This document shows, one piece after another, positions 34,961-46,900 of a stretch of 64,000 nucleotides of DNA. The stretch is from Eutrigla gurnardus (Eukaryota; Chordata; Actinopteri; Perciformes; Triglidae). The translations under genes and the position numbers were made by a program. Position 1 is the first letter of the stretch; each line of letters begins with the position of its first letter. Where the stretch lies: assembly GCA_963514095.1 (NCBI GenBank), contig OY741285.1, positions 17,923,320 to 17,987,319 of the forward strand, written 5' to 3'. Below the pieces are notes generated by a model. That model saw only the letters and a list, made by a program, of their open reading frames with translations. It searched no databases and had not been told where the DNA came from.

Positions 34961-36660
34961 CAAGTTCTAGATTCCCAGTAAGCTCATTCATTCCAAGACT
35001 TCTCCATGTTGGTGTAAGCTTGGGAGGACGTCCCAGTCTTCAGCCACCTGTGCTCGTGAAGAACCAATGCTATTGCTGTCTGTTGGGATTCTCTGGCAGA
35101 CAGAGGGTTTTGAATGGGGACTCTGTGCCTCTGAAGTCTTGAAACTGGACGCTTCGCAGTGGTCGAGGGTCTATTTGCCGCTGTGTAGCCCCACAAAGCG
35201 TTATCCCTCCACTTATCATTCCTCAGCCATCAGCAGCTCCACGGCGGAGCGACACCAGAGCCCTTTGCCTCATACAGTACACACATGGTGATGACAACGA
35301 GCGCTGAAGAATAGGGCTGCAGGCCGGAGATTAATGGACGACCCATGAAGACTGCAATTCACGTTAGGTGTGTTTGATTTTTCCCAGTGGTTGTACGTAT
35401 AATGCAATCCCATTCTTTTCACAAGTTTTATATGATGTCATCTTCTGGTTGGAGCTGATGCATCAGATTCTCAGCATATCAGTCCAGGAAGAAATGTGCA
35501 AAAGGCTTGAAAGTGTTGAAGACATTTTGACATCGACACACACAGTCACTGCAGCGAGGAGCCTCTCCTCACACTGTGGCAGAGATCCAGAGGGACTGCT
35601 GCGACCATAAACTGCTCTGGCCCAACTAAAAGGACAGATAACCCTGTCTTTTTATAGCATGCAGCAAGCCTACCAGAGAATTAGAGCCGCGTAGATGCAT
35701 AGAACTGGAGGTTGGTCTCAGTCACCTCATACAGACGGAGTGAGAACGAGGAGAGACAGAAAGTTGGAAACAGACGAAAGAGGATTTTTTTTTCTTCCTT
35801 TTTTATGCTTTGATATCGGGACACAAATTGAGTTGAAATCGTTTAGTATTCAGCAGCACTGTTGTTTGGCAAGGCTGATGGGTGCTGAGCAGATTTGCAA
35901 CACTCGTAATATTTCAATTTGTGACCCTTATGGGGTAATTTCCAGGTGTGCCCATAAAAGTGGCCGTAAAAAGCAAAATATGCTCGTGTGAAAGTTGGCA
36001 TTCCCACCAGGAATGGATCAAAGAGTGCTTTATGAATAATGGTGACCAGACACGTGTCAGCGGCATTAAGATTGGGGGGGGGGGGGTTGTTTCACGTTAA
36101 ATTCATGTTCGGTTCGTACATGTGAAGCCTTCGCCGGTTCCTCGTTAAGTGGCACCAGCCAGAGTCACGTTAAGATGGATCTTTTTGATTCTCAGAGCAC
36201 TGGGCCGTCTCCAGCATCCAGGACCATCCTGTATACATTTATTTTTTTAAATGCACAAGAACAAAAAGGAATGCACTTTCCCTTTAATCATTTATTTACT
36301 CCCGTTTCAAAAGGCCACCATTAAAAACAACATTAATTATTATGAACTTAATGAGCACCAGAGGAGTAACTTGGCCGTCGTTTCTCCCAGCCTTCTGTTT
36401 TTCCTGAGGAGCGTGGTTTAATGGCAAAAATGGATTTGTTTGGTTTGACTTATTTACAATGGAAACCGCCGCAGGGCAAACTGTCTGCACGGTGACAGAG
36501 AGAGGGGTGAAGGGGGTCACGGGGTCAAAGCCCTGACACCATGCAGGACCTAATGTGACTCTTTACTGATGCTCTGTGTACACACACACACACACACACA
36601 CACTTTTGACATAATGTATTTCCTTTCCTTGCCCTACCCTCAACCCTAAACCAAAAGTTT
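34960..36660. other. Gene-free stretch
   Basis: Unique AT-rich sequence with a short G run at 36074-36086. A CA microsatellite lies at 36580-36602. No exon seen. Confidence 0.5.
36580..36602. repeat. (CA)n microsatellite
   Basis: About eleven CA units. Confidence 0.95.
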
Positions 36661-36664
36661 AACC

Positions 36665-36801
36665 CAGTGGTGGGTTGAGTCCAGGTACATGTACTCAAGT
36701 ACATGTACTCAAGTACGGCCCTTAAGCACAATTTTAAGGTATTTTTACTCGGGAACTTCCAAATTGACCGACACTTTATCTTAGATATTAAAATAAAACA
36801 C
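36665..36801 (+). mobile_element. Fish hAT-type non-autonomous repeat fragment
   Basis: Starts CAGTGGTGGGTTGAGTCC and continues with GTACTCAAGTACATG and TTAAGGTATTTTTACTCG. This follows the very abundant fish repeat beginning CAGTGGTGGAATGTAACTAA, usually assigned to hAT elements. It seems interrupted by the next element. Confidence 0.55.
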
Positions 36802-36809
36802 ATAACAAT

Positions 36810-37582
36810 TAGTGCTGTCAAAATTTATGCGTTAATCTTTGCGTTAATTATGAAATATTTAACCGTACATTTTTTTTAATGAAATTAACGCAGCTGTGTT
36901 TTGTTTACTTCCCGTGGCGGCTGACGTAAGACCTATGACGACGTGTGCCGCAAAGCCGTTAGCCATTAGTTTTTAACGGAGTTCAGTGTAAGATTTTGGC
37001 TGAGGCTGCGGCGTCAGCGGGGAGGGAGGAGGGGGGGATCATGGCGAGCATCGCCGAGGAGTTTTTTTTAAATTATTCCGGTAATTTGTCTGCGTGAGAA
37101 ACACTAGATTTGGCGTGTGCTGCTTTGTCCTCTGACGATGTAAACAGACTGGTCTGTCTCAGTAACGGGCTGAATGTAAAGGAGGACTAAGCTGACTTGT
37201 TGTTCTATGGAGTGAAAAGGATTTATCATTCTGACTTCATAGCAGAATATTTCCTTGTTCTTTTTTCCATATTTGCATGTTCTATTGTGGACCTTTTTGA
37301 ATGTTAGTGCATATAAGAAATATGCCTTTTTCAAGCTGACAGTTAATTTTGATGGCCTTGATGGTTTCTATGGAAATCTGTAGTTCACATGAGAGAATCT
37401 GTGCTTAAAGTTAAAAAAGCTGCTATTTTACAATAGTATTTGAATTTAAATATCCATTATAACATACTTTATTCTTAAAAAGAAAGAAAGCGATTAATTG
37501 CGATTAATTGCGATTAATTGCGATTAATTATGGCAAATTGTGCGATTAATTCGTTATTTTTTTTAATCGATTGACAGCACTA
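36810..37582. mobile_element. Non-autonomous hAT transposon with intact ends and target duplication
   Basis: A 773-bp unit with perfect 12-bp terminal inverted repeats (TAGTGCTGTCAA at the left, TTGACAGCACTA at the right) bounded by an identical 8-bp direct repeat ATAACAAT (36802-36809 and 37583-37590). An 8-bp target duplication is the mark of hAT elements. No transposase frame remains, so it depended on an enzyme made elsewhere. Near its right end is a tandem array of a 10-bp unit (GCGATTAATT). Confidence 0.9.
37491..37530. repeat. Tandem 10-bp repeat inside the hAT element
   Basis: Four copies of GCGATTAATT in a row, the last ending TTATGG, followed by a partial GCGATTAATT at 37541. Each unit contains ATTAAT. 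Confidence 0.9.
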
Positions 37583-37609
37583 ATAACAATACATACTGCT
37601 TAATGTATT

Positions 37610-37676
37610 ACATTTACATTTAGATATTTAGCAGATGATTTTGTCCAAAGCGACTTACAATAAGTACATTTGTCCA
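37610..37676 (+). repeat. Widespread teleost repeat fragment
   Basis: ATTTAGCAGATGATTTTGTC followed by CAAAGCGACTTACAATAAGT. This box is found dispersed in many fish genomes; I do not recall its class with certainty. Confidence 0.5.
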
Positions 37677-37921
37677 AAGAAAGAAACAAAGAAACCACAA
37701 CATATCATTGCTGATAAAGTAAGAGCTAAAAATAGAAACAATAGGTCCTCGTCTGAGTAAAGTAGAATAGCTATAGGTAAGAACATAGAAGTGAATTTTT
37801 TTGTGGAAGTGAGTCATGCTATGCATTTAACACTGGTGGAACCCTTTCTAGATATAGTGGAGTACTCTGTTTTTTTATTGTAGTGATGCTACGTTTTATG
37901 ACAGCGTATTCAGGCCATTGT

Positions 37922-37941
37922 GGGGGGGGGGGGGGGGGGGG
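37922..37941 (+). repeat. Poly-G run
   Basis: Twenty consecutive G. Confidence 0.95.
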
Positions 37942-40900
37942 ACCGGAGCTGAGATGGTGGCCAAAAATGTCACACATTGCTGACGTTTGACAACGGCCCA
38001 TCATATTCATATTCATCACTATCAAGCACTTTAAAATCAATTTAACAGACATCTGTGGAGCAGCATCCATGGTATTGGCCCGGCCTTTGACAGCTGGATC
38101 TGGACAAATCCGCCAAATGATATTTTACCAGGTATTGTGTGGGCAGACTGGTGGGTCCTGACAAGTCTAAAGAATATACCGCTCTGACGGCGGTATGAAA
38201 GGAGGACCAGATTTTTCCCCTCACAGCGTGACTTCCCTGGTCTGCGATGTGACACGGGAGATGAATGGCACTTCCAAGCTGGCCAGCGCCGGGTGTGAAA
38301 GACAAATGAGGGCAAAGCCCACCAATCAGAGACGAGACGCCCCTGTCGTCCACGGGGCGGTGTGGGGAGTGAATAATTTGCTACAGGTTTGCATATATCA
38401 CGGGGATTGACGTGAATGTAAGTGGAGTGAAAGTGCAGAGATTGAGCTCTATATGGACTCCGGTGACCAACCTCGTGGTGTACGCTTGTAGGAATGGGAA
38501 CCGCTGCTTCAGAATTTAAAAAGTCAATTGAAGAATTTGACAAGTCTTTGAATTGTCATGTAGAACCAGATAGAAACAGGTAACGGTGCTTTGGGTTCCC
38601 AGGGTTTTCATGAACAACGCTGATACAGAGATTAAGAGTCTCGTAACACATCTTCAGTTTTCACAAACCTACACAAAGTCCTGATAGAAGCTCGGCTTAT
38701 GGGCGCATAAATGAGGATGAGTCTTTGCAGGAGTACGGTCACATCCCACTCTGTAATGATGTGTATATTCCCGAGGACATTTATGACTCTCCGTAATGGA
38801 TTGTGGCCCGTTAAAGATTCCCTAACTGTTCCTCTTTACTGCCAAGCAGATTTGCGTTTGGCACAGATATTTTCTCTTGAGAGCAGTACGGTTTCAATTA
38901 AGTGCTAGGACCAGCTTCGAGTGCCTCCTAACCTCGACATTTTTAGTATTCTTCATTTGTTACTTTATATTTTTCACATTTCATGAGTAATAGAAATCCC
39001 CCCTCTCCTCTGCTTTTACTAATAATAGCCTGGATATGGAATAATATTTACTCGGCATTGATTTGGAAAGAGAAATGCTGAAACACCACATCACTCAGAA
39101 TTTCTCTCATTCAAACAAAGACCTGTTGTATTCACTCATTTGCTCACTCACTCAACTTGACTCACCATCTCACGCACGCACATACTGCACGTTAATGCAC
39201 ATATACATCATAAAAAACACATATACACACACTGAGTGGCCAAAGGCTGTTCATCAGTTTGTTTATATCAATAATTTCTCATAATTACAACCCTGTTTTG
39301 TCAGGGTCCGCGGAGTTGGGAGAGTAAACGCTTGCTCTTGGCTCGGACTTATATTTCTCATTCCAGGAAGGGGGGGTTGAAGGGTTCATGAATAATGCCT
39401 CTTGCCTATGGCGTAACAAGGACAAGATTAATCCCCCTCGCACAAACACCGAGCCCCTTTTTCTGATTAATTTCACATTTATAATTCAGTAATTGCCAGA
39501 CTCGGACAGTTGGATATACAGCTAATGAGATTTACACATGCTCTTTGGACCCGGGTCTCGCTCGGCTGTAAATACTCTTTGCATTGTGCATAAGTGAGTG
39601 TGCTTTCATTCAAAAAAAGGTTGTTGTTGTATTCTTTAGGGAGACCTATTTTCCACCAGCTAAATGTGGAAATGATCCAGCTGTAAACATATTTTGGTGT
39701 TATTATAATATCATGTAATAATGTAAATACAGTATGACAGAGTGTGAATGGTATTGTTTTCATCTTGGGAGTCTTACTGCAGCTGGATCCACCACACAGG
39801 CGTTGGGACTACTTTACCAGTTGTTCATACGTCCATCTGTCTGTGGAACATATGATGTTCGTCAATACAGTCACAATAGTTTAGTGTGAAACTGCTCGTC
39901 AATGCAAGCATTCACTTTATTGGAGAAGTCAAGGCAGTAACGTTGGTCATGTGAGGGTGAAAATACTACACATTGACAATTCAACACTTTCTCAATCCAT
40001 TATTGTTAGATTACTTGCGTATTTGTTAGGTTTCAGGACCCTTCCATATTAACAAGCAGCAAACTGGAAAATTGATGGGGGAAAAAATTCTGATCCTAAG
40101 TTCCTCATCACAGTTCTAACTTGGATGTTGACATGAAAGCTATTGAAACGTCATAAACAGGTAATTACAGTAACTCTGACACAACTTGGATGTGAGGAAA
40201 AGGCTGTTTCTATTTTAAATTGCCTAATTAAACCAATTATGTTCAGCTCAACATCTGCTGGACATTCACAGTCAAACACTCACAAGCATGAAAAAAACAA
40301 AAAACATGGAATGTGTAAAAAATCAGGAGATGTTAAAAAAAAAAAGCCCTCACATACCATCCATACATTTCAGTCAAGGCGTCAAGCGTTCGAGCGCCAA
40401 CTTTTTTGGTGCTGATTAGTCCCACATTCTTGTCAAAGTAGACGTGTTGTTTTTATTTTCATGCTCCAGCAGAAGACAGAAACGAAGGGCGAGTCGGTTA
40501 AAACGACCATGACCAGAACCATACGCCGTTGCTGGGACTTACATTGCCTCGCATATCATTTGGAAACTGTCTAAAAAAGAAAAAAAACGCCCTTCTCTCT
40601 GGACACTCCACCAATGGAGCGGGCTTTTCATCTCCCGCTCTGCCTAACAACGCTTCTTGGTTCCGTCCAGTGAAATCTGGATTTCATTCCCGTCTCTGTC
40701 TCTCAGAGTGAATAATGCCTTTGTAGTCGCTCCCTTCCCACCACACACACCCTTCACGTCCAATATATAATATGCACCAAGCGACAAGCCAAGGAAGTAA
40801 CCAAGAATGTAGCACACTAGTTATTGGTCCCCGAGAAGCAATATACAGGTCAAAGGATTGAGCTCCGACCCAACATACGAGAAGTCATCGTGTCTTTAAT

Positions 40901-43900
40901 AGAGCACAATAATGTGTGGAATGTCATTGTCAAATTCACAAGAAGGTAACGAGAAAGTCCGTTTCAACTCTTACCCTGAAGGGACCGGGCTAGTGCCGGA
41001 GTGCATTTTTACCAGCATGAAGTGAGAAGGCCGCACCGAATGGCTCACAAATAGAGTGTGAAACAGAAATGTGAAACACATCACCTCATCGCCGAAGCCT
41101 ACGGGTGAGCAGCGTTAATGGTGGCATGTTCCCATCTCACACGTCTGGTTCACATGATCAAACAGCTCATTCATTCTGCCGTTTCCAAAAAAGACGGCCT
41201 GACAACCTAACTCATAACACCTGGGGGGGGGGGTCAAAGGTCCAATCTCTAAATGTCAATAAATGTTTCTCCAAAACGCAAGCAACCACCATCGCTCTGA
41301 AATCCATTGACAGGCCTTTAAATACAAAACACTGTTAAAGGATTAAAACATGCTGACACACTTTATGTTTTTACATTTTTATCAGTTGACAAACATTGAC
41401 AACAGGGGGGGGTAATATTTTCCAAGGTGTTTCCTGGCAATAACTATGTATTAATTATTATAATCATCTACAAGTGTTCCATATATGATATATATGGAAA
41501 ATAAAGGTTCCAATAATAAAGGGATAATGGATAAATATCTAAATTAAATGGAACTGAATTCAACTCATATTTCTATGGTTTGACAGAGTTGGTTTGGGGC
41601 ATTAAAACATGAATTTAGTTGGATAAAACGTGGATCTTATTTTTGTAACTTTAGCCAACATTTCTATCATGAACTCGAAGAAACGTGGTGGCATCAGTCC
41701 TCTTTATTTGGAGCTACACTGAAATATGGATGCAAACAGAAATAATCCTTCACCACGCAGGCAGACTGTGAGCATGCACAACGTCACAGGTAAATTAAAC
41801 CAGAACACTAAATACGTAGTCCAACTTTCCTTGGCTTTAAACAATGTTTTCCCACATATCAGCAACTCACTTGTGGAGCACAGTGTTATCAAAGTTATAG
41901 ACAAAACTATAAAAGTAAGACCTACGTTGCCATAAATATATTTATGTGTGGAATTTATGATGTTGAACTGCACAACATCAACCACTGGCAGCTTCCTCAA
42001 GTTGAGTCATGACTCCAGTGCAGACAGAGGGAAGAAAAAAGACGAGGGATGAAGGAGAAACAGTCAGAGCCGTAAATATCTTTTGGAGATCTTCTTTTTG
42101 CAAACCAATGGCCAGCAAATATTCAAGGCTAATTAAAAAGAGATACTGTGCTCAAGTTTGTGTGGGTGTAACGCATGAGAACCAGACAGCCTGAGAAAGA
42201 CGACAAAGGAGACGGAGAGATTAGAACTTTCCAGGAAACTCAATCAGCGGTGACTCGCTCACATCCGTAAACATGTCTGCCGACATCTCTTCCCTGCTCT
42301 GGACCGGTCCACATGAGAGGAAAAATACCACATTTGATGCTGATGCAAAATATGGTCAGGCTTAGAGGAAATGGCGTTTGATAGCTTGTCCCAGTTGACT
42401 CCTTTTGTGACTCAGTCCCCTGCTGAATGAGAGCACATTCTGATGGAGTAGACACATCATTAGCCCCGCGTCGGGGATGGTTAGGCACCACCGCATTGGA
42501 CCAGAATACGTCGAGGCGTGATGGACCACACATGCTGCTCCTGACCCCGCAGTGCACAGCATGTAGGGCAGCAGCGACACTTGTTGTCTTTGCATTTTTA
42601 ACTTCCCTCCTCATCTCCAAACGCCCTTCCCCAACGTCCTTTGCAGCAGACAAAAACTAATGGGATTCAGGGGACAACTGCAGCAGCCGTGATAGACAGA
42701 GATTTATATAGAGGGATGAGTGGGAGAGTGATGGAGTCGTCTACTGCAGATCCAGTCCCCACATCTGTCCGGTTCTACTTGGCAGCACTTCTGAGCAATT
42801 CAGCTGGGAGACAGATATGCAGGTGTTTTTTTTTCTCTCTCTCCCCACAAACAGATGCATCAAGCTAAGCTGAGCCAAGCAGCAGACGGACGGCAGTGTC
42901 AGATGCATGAAAAGAAAAATGTTTTGTTCGGGCCCAAGCTGTGCATTTGGGAGAGAAGTGCTTTCAGCAAAGTGTTTAAACGGGGTGGGCTGTTATGCAT
43001 TTCTTTGCAAAACAACCCATACTCATCACCTGAAGCCTATAGAAACGCAGAACAAACATCTTCGATTCATTACATTTTGCATCATTGAAAAACATACACA
43101 TACTGACACTACAAAATTATATCATATTCACACTATTATTACAACTATATAGCTGAGGTCAGGGAGAAATCATGGTCATGGTTAAAAAGAAAGCAGCAAC
43201 GACACGTCTTGGGGAGTATTCATAGACTTTATAAGAAACATCAACATGGTGTCACTAGTTGCTTTTTGGACTGACTTTTTGAGGCATTTTGGCCGCTGCC
43301 ATCTTGGTTTTTGGCCATCGCCAGGGTTGATAAAAAAATGCAAACAAATATCAGATGGGACAACGCCGTGGTTGTAGTTCTTAAATGGTGGTTTTCTTAT
43401 TTTGAATCATACTCTTCATTTATGAGCAAAAACTGAACTGGACCCAAAAGAAAATATTCACTTTGAAAACATGTTCTTGTGTCTGCAGTTGCTGGCCATT
43501 ATAGGCACAGAAAAAGCTGGGTCAGACTATTTGTCTGAGCACTTCACACCGTCATTGAGCATGTCTCTTGTAGTGCTGGATCTCCACACACTGACTGCCT
43601 TTGTTCTTTAACAATGCTTCCTCCAGTAAGTCTGAAGCCGCGGCCCAGCGAGATGCTCTCCTGCATCCTCTGTCCTCCAGCTGGGTTACAGTGGGAAGTC
43701 GTGTTACCGCCTCGTACATAGACCTGGCTCTGCAGTGGCAGAGGAAGCAGGAAATGTTTGCCATAGCAGAGCTGCTTTGTACCCTATGTGAGATAATTGG
43801 CACCGTGCAGAGAGGCAGGGATTCTCCCCGGGCCATGTTCCACATCAGCACATTGTACCCATCCACACTGTCTGGACAGGAAGCAGGCTTTCCTGTCATC

Positions 43901-46900
43901 CCCCTCATCACTCTGCAGCCCTGTCCTTATACACATTCAGCCATGGGAATCAATCCTTTCGGTTTTAAATCCACTGTAAGACAACACATTTTGTTGTGAG
44001 AGAAACTGGTGTGTGATGTTAAAACAATTGAATAATATTATGTTAATCAGCAGAAGGTGGACAAGACCATAAGGAACCAAGAAAACCAGTCAGGGTTTCA
44101 TCGTCTCGCAAATGTTTCATGGACAGAAAAACATGTGTAACGAATCACAGATTCAGTTTGTATTCCGTGGATTACACCTTGACCTGATCCTGTTCTTGTG
44201 CAGAGTGCCTTAACAGATTAGTCACACAGGATCCGTGAAATGAGTGTAATCATGCACTGATCTCATCGGTGTTGGAGCAACAACAAACAGATCCAATGAA
44301 GATCCCAGACAGCTCCCACGGAGAATTCTGATGTTCCTTCAATGATCAAATCATCTAAATCAGTTGAAAGATATATCATAATATGTATCCCTCTAAATAT
44401 TCACTGAGTGATTATATTTTTGGGGGTGTTTTTAGGTGATTTTTTTTTTTTGTCGCATTTAATTCTTGAATGGCTTCATCAATGTCATGAACATGCAGGT
44501 GTTGCTAAACAAGGCTGTTGGGTAATTTCTTGGTGTCTTTCATGACCTAGAAGTTAGAGATAGAACAGATTAATAGCACATCCTTTCATCTCAAAGTTTC
44601 AGCCCGGAGGCTCTTAACTGCATAACCACTTCTTTTCTTTTCTCTTTTCTCTGCCCAGGGTTCCAATGATAATCTCAAAATGCATTCAAACGTGTCTCTT
44701 TCCTAGTTCGTCTAATGTTGGGGTGTAAATGGTGCCAATTCATGGAGTGCTGAAAAAATGTGGAAGTCCACAAATATAAACTTTCTAATAAAGCAATTTC
44801 TGCCATATGGGTTTACGAGGATATTTCTCTCTGAGGATCGTCGCTGTTAGTCATAGTTGAACCTGCACACTAATGTGTTTTTAAGCTGTAGACTTAGTAA
44901 TGTGACAATTTGATAATAATCGTCATTTCATGAATAAAATTGGCTCAAATCTCAAGGGCTATTCTGAGACAGTCAACCATTTGGGACTAGTCTACATCAT
45001 GAAAAAAAAGCCTCTGCGTCTCTCCCCACAGCATTTGTCATCTTGACATTTTCCGTAACCAAAGTGTGGCATTAAAATCACAGCGAGCCTGCTCTCTCCT
45101 TTCTGTGGACTGGAAATGAAGCTATCAGCACATTACAGCATCTGGTGAATCAGTGTTACTGACTGATTATCTGGCGATAGCAATATGCTTTACTACCCTG
45201 TGATTAGAGTGTGTAGATAAAGCTACTTATTTAGCGGCTGGCTAGTTAGCGAGCTAACATTAGCTTACCAACCTCACCGTGTTTTAATGCCAACATTACA
45301 GAAAATAAGCGCAGCGGCGAGCTGGTGGGCCGTCTGCCTTCCAGTTTCTATGGAGGTCCGATTCTGAATCTGGCGCCTGCTCTCCTGCTGGCAAAGTAGG
45401 ATCCTGCGGGGTATAATTCTTCTCTCTTTTTATGCTTCAACAATAAATCCATCAACTTCAGTAGCCCATGCCACACCGCTGTTTTCCAAGCTGCTGTAGC
45501 TGTCATGGTTATTGACACGGCGTCGTGGCTTTCATCACACGGAAGTGCCCGTGGTTTCATCTCTCAGCCCCCTTGCCCACTTTCTTGCATTCTTCAAATG
45601 TTAGACTGGAGTTAGGCTCAGGCCCGAGGGTGAAGTTCCACTTCAACTTCTCTCCTTATATACACAAGTCAACACATTTGCTCATCTTTTATTGTGTTGA
45701 TTCAAAGAGGGATCCTCAGTAGCTCCTCAAAGCTACGAAGATAAATAGCTTTGTGTTGATTTTCAACATCTTCTGATTTTACTAAAGCAGGGCTGACGGC
45801 CTGTGCCGTGCAGTCTTGGGAATGTGGCCTGGGCTTCCAGCTGCGTGGCGTCGGTGTTGGCTCCCAGCGGGGACCAATGGAGCACCGAGGTGATGCTCGT
45901 CTCCTCGCCAGAAGAGGAGACCCTGCTGCTGGCTCCCACCAGCTGTCCTCCTCCCGCTGGAGCTCCGACTGGAGGTCGTGTGTGCCAGCAAAGAACACGG
46001 CTCCACTTGAAGAATTTCAAGTCAACTGAGGGGTCACCGACGGATGATTCGACTCAGAGTTTCAGGATGCAGCTCTACATCCTGGTAATGCAGTTAGAAT
46101 GTGTCCCCTGATGATTCACCATCTAATTACTTGCTATTTGTTGCTACCTTAAAGAAAATAGACATTCAGAATGAAATCCCTTATCATAGGAGGGTATGTA
46201 TGCTTATTTGCACTCTCATAGCATGATAACACATTGTATATGTTGATGCCAGAGACAGCTATTGTCAGTGAAAACACAGTCTCTTTATAACGAGACAAAG
46301 AGAGCAGAGATGATGGTTTATAGAAAAAAAGGAGAAAAAAAGGTAGTTGAAGGGACATTTTAATTAGCACCCCAGAGTCCCTGAGCCATAATAAAAACTC
46401 CCATGAAAGTGGAAACTGATATTGTGCCATTTTCAGAGATAAGTGGTTTTCCAGTCTTTGGTTTGAACAGAAAAAAGGTTGTGTGTTGGAGTTAATGTTT
46501 ACCTGGCTGACAGCCACTGCTTTACTACTCTATGTTGTCTAGACGTCGGCATTTCAACACACATGTTTACAGCCTTTGACCTGCGCCAGCTCTTTCCTCG
46601 GGTTAACCGCTGGAGCATAATGGACACCTTCATTTTTGAAGTGTTAGAGGCGTTATTCATGATTAGACCTTTTTGAGCCCGATCTGTGACATGCTGGACC
46701 ATTGGAGAGGTCAGTGTTGGTGCATACCGTTGGACGCCGAGGGTCTCAGAATGCGAGGCGGATGTGCTGAACGTGCCTCGCTACGCCACGGAGGAATGTC
46801 CGCCGTGATGTATTGCCCAAGTGTTGCATTGAAATTCTTTTGTTGAGGACTGAGGAGGAACGTGATGAATGCCCCTTCATGTCACAGACATAAGTGCTCC

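Noticed and set aside
38037..38543. 168-codon minus frame
   Set aside because: Unrecognised, no supporting splice partner; kept only as CNE-like sequence.
43552..43999. Overlapping long frames on both strands (119 and 133 codons)
   Set aside because: Open on both strands with no resemblance to a family, as expected for GC-moderate chance frames.
45702..46111. Several overlapping frames in a GC-rich patch
   Set aside because: Five frames open together reflects base composition; none resembles a protein.
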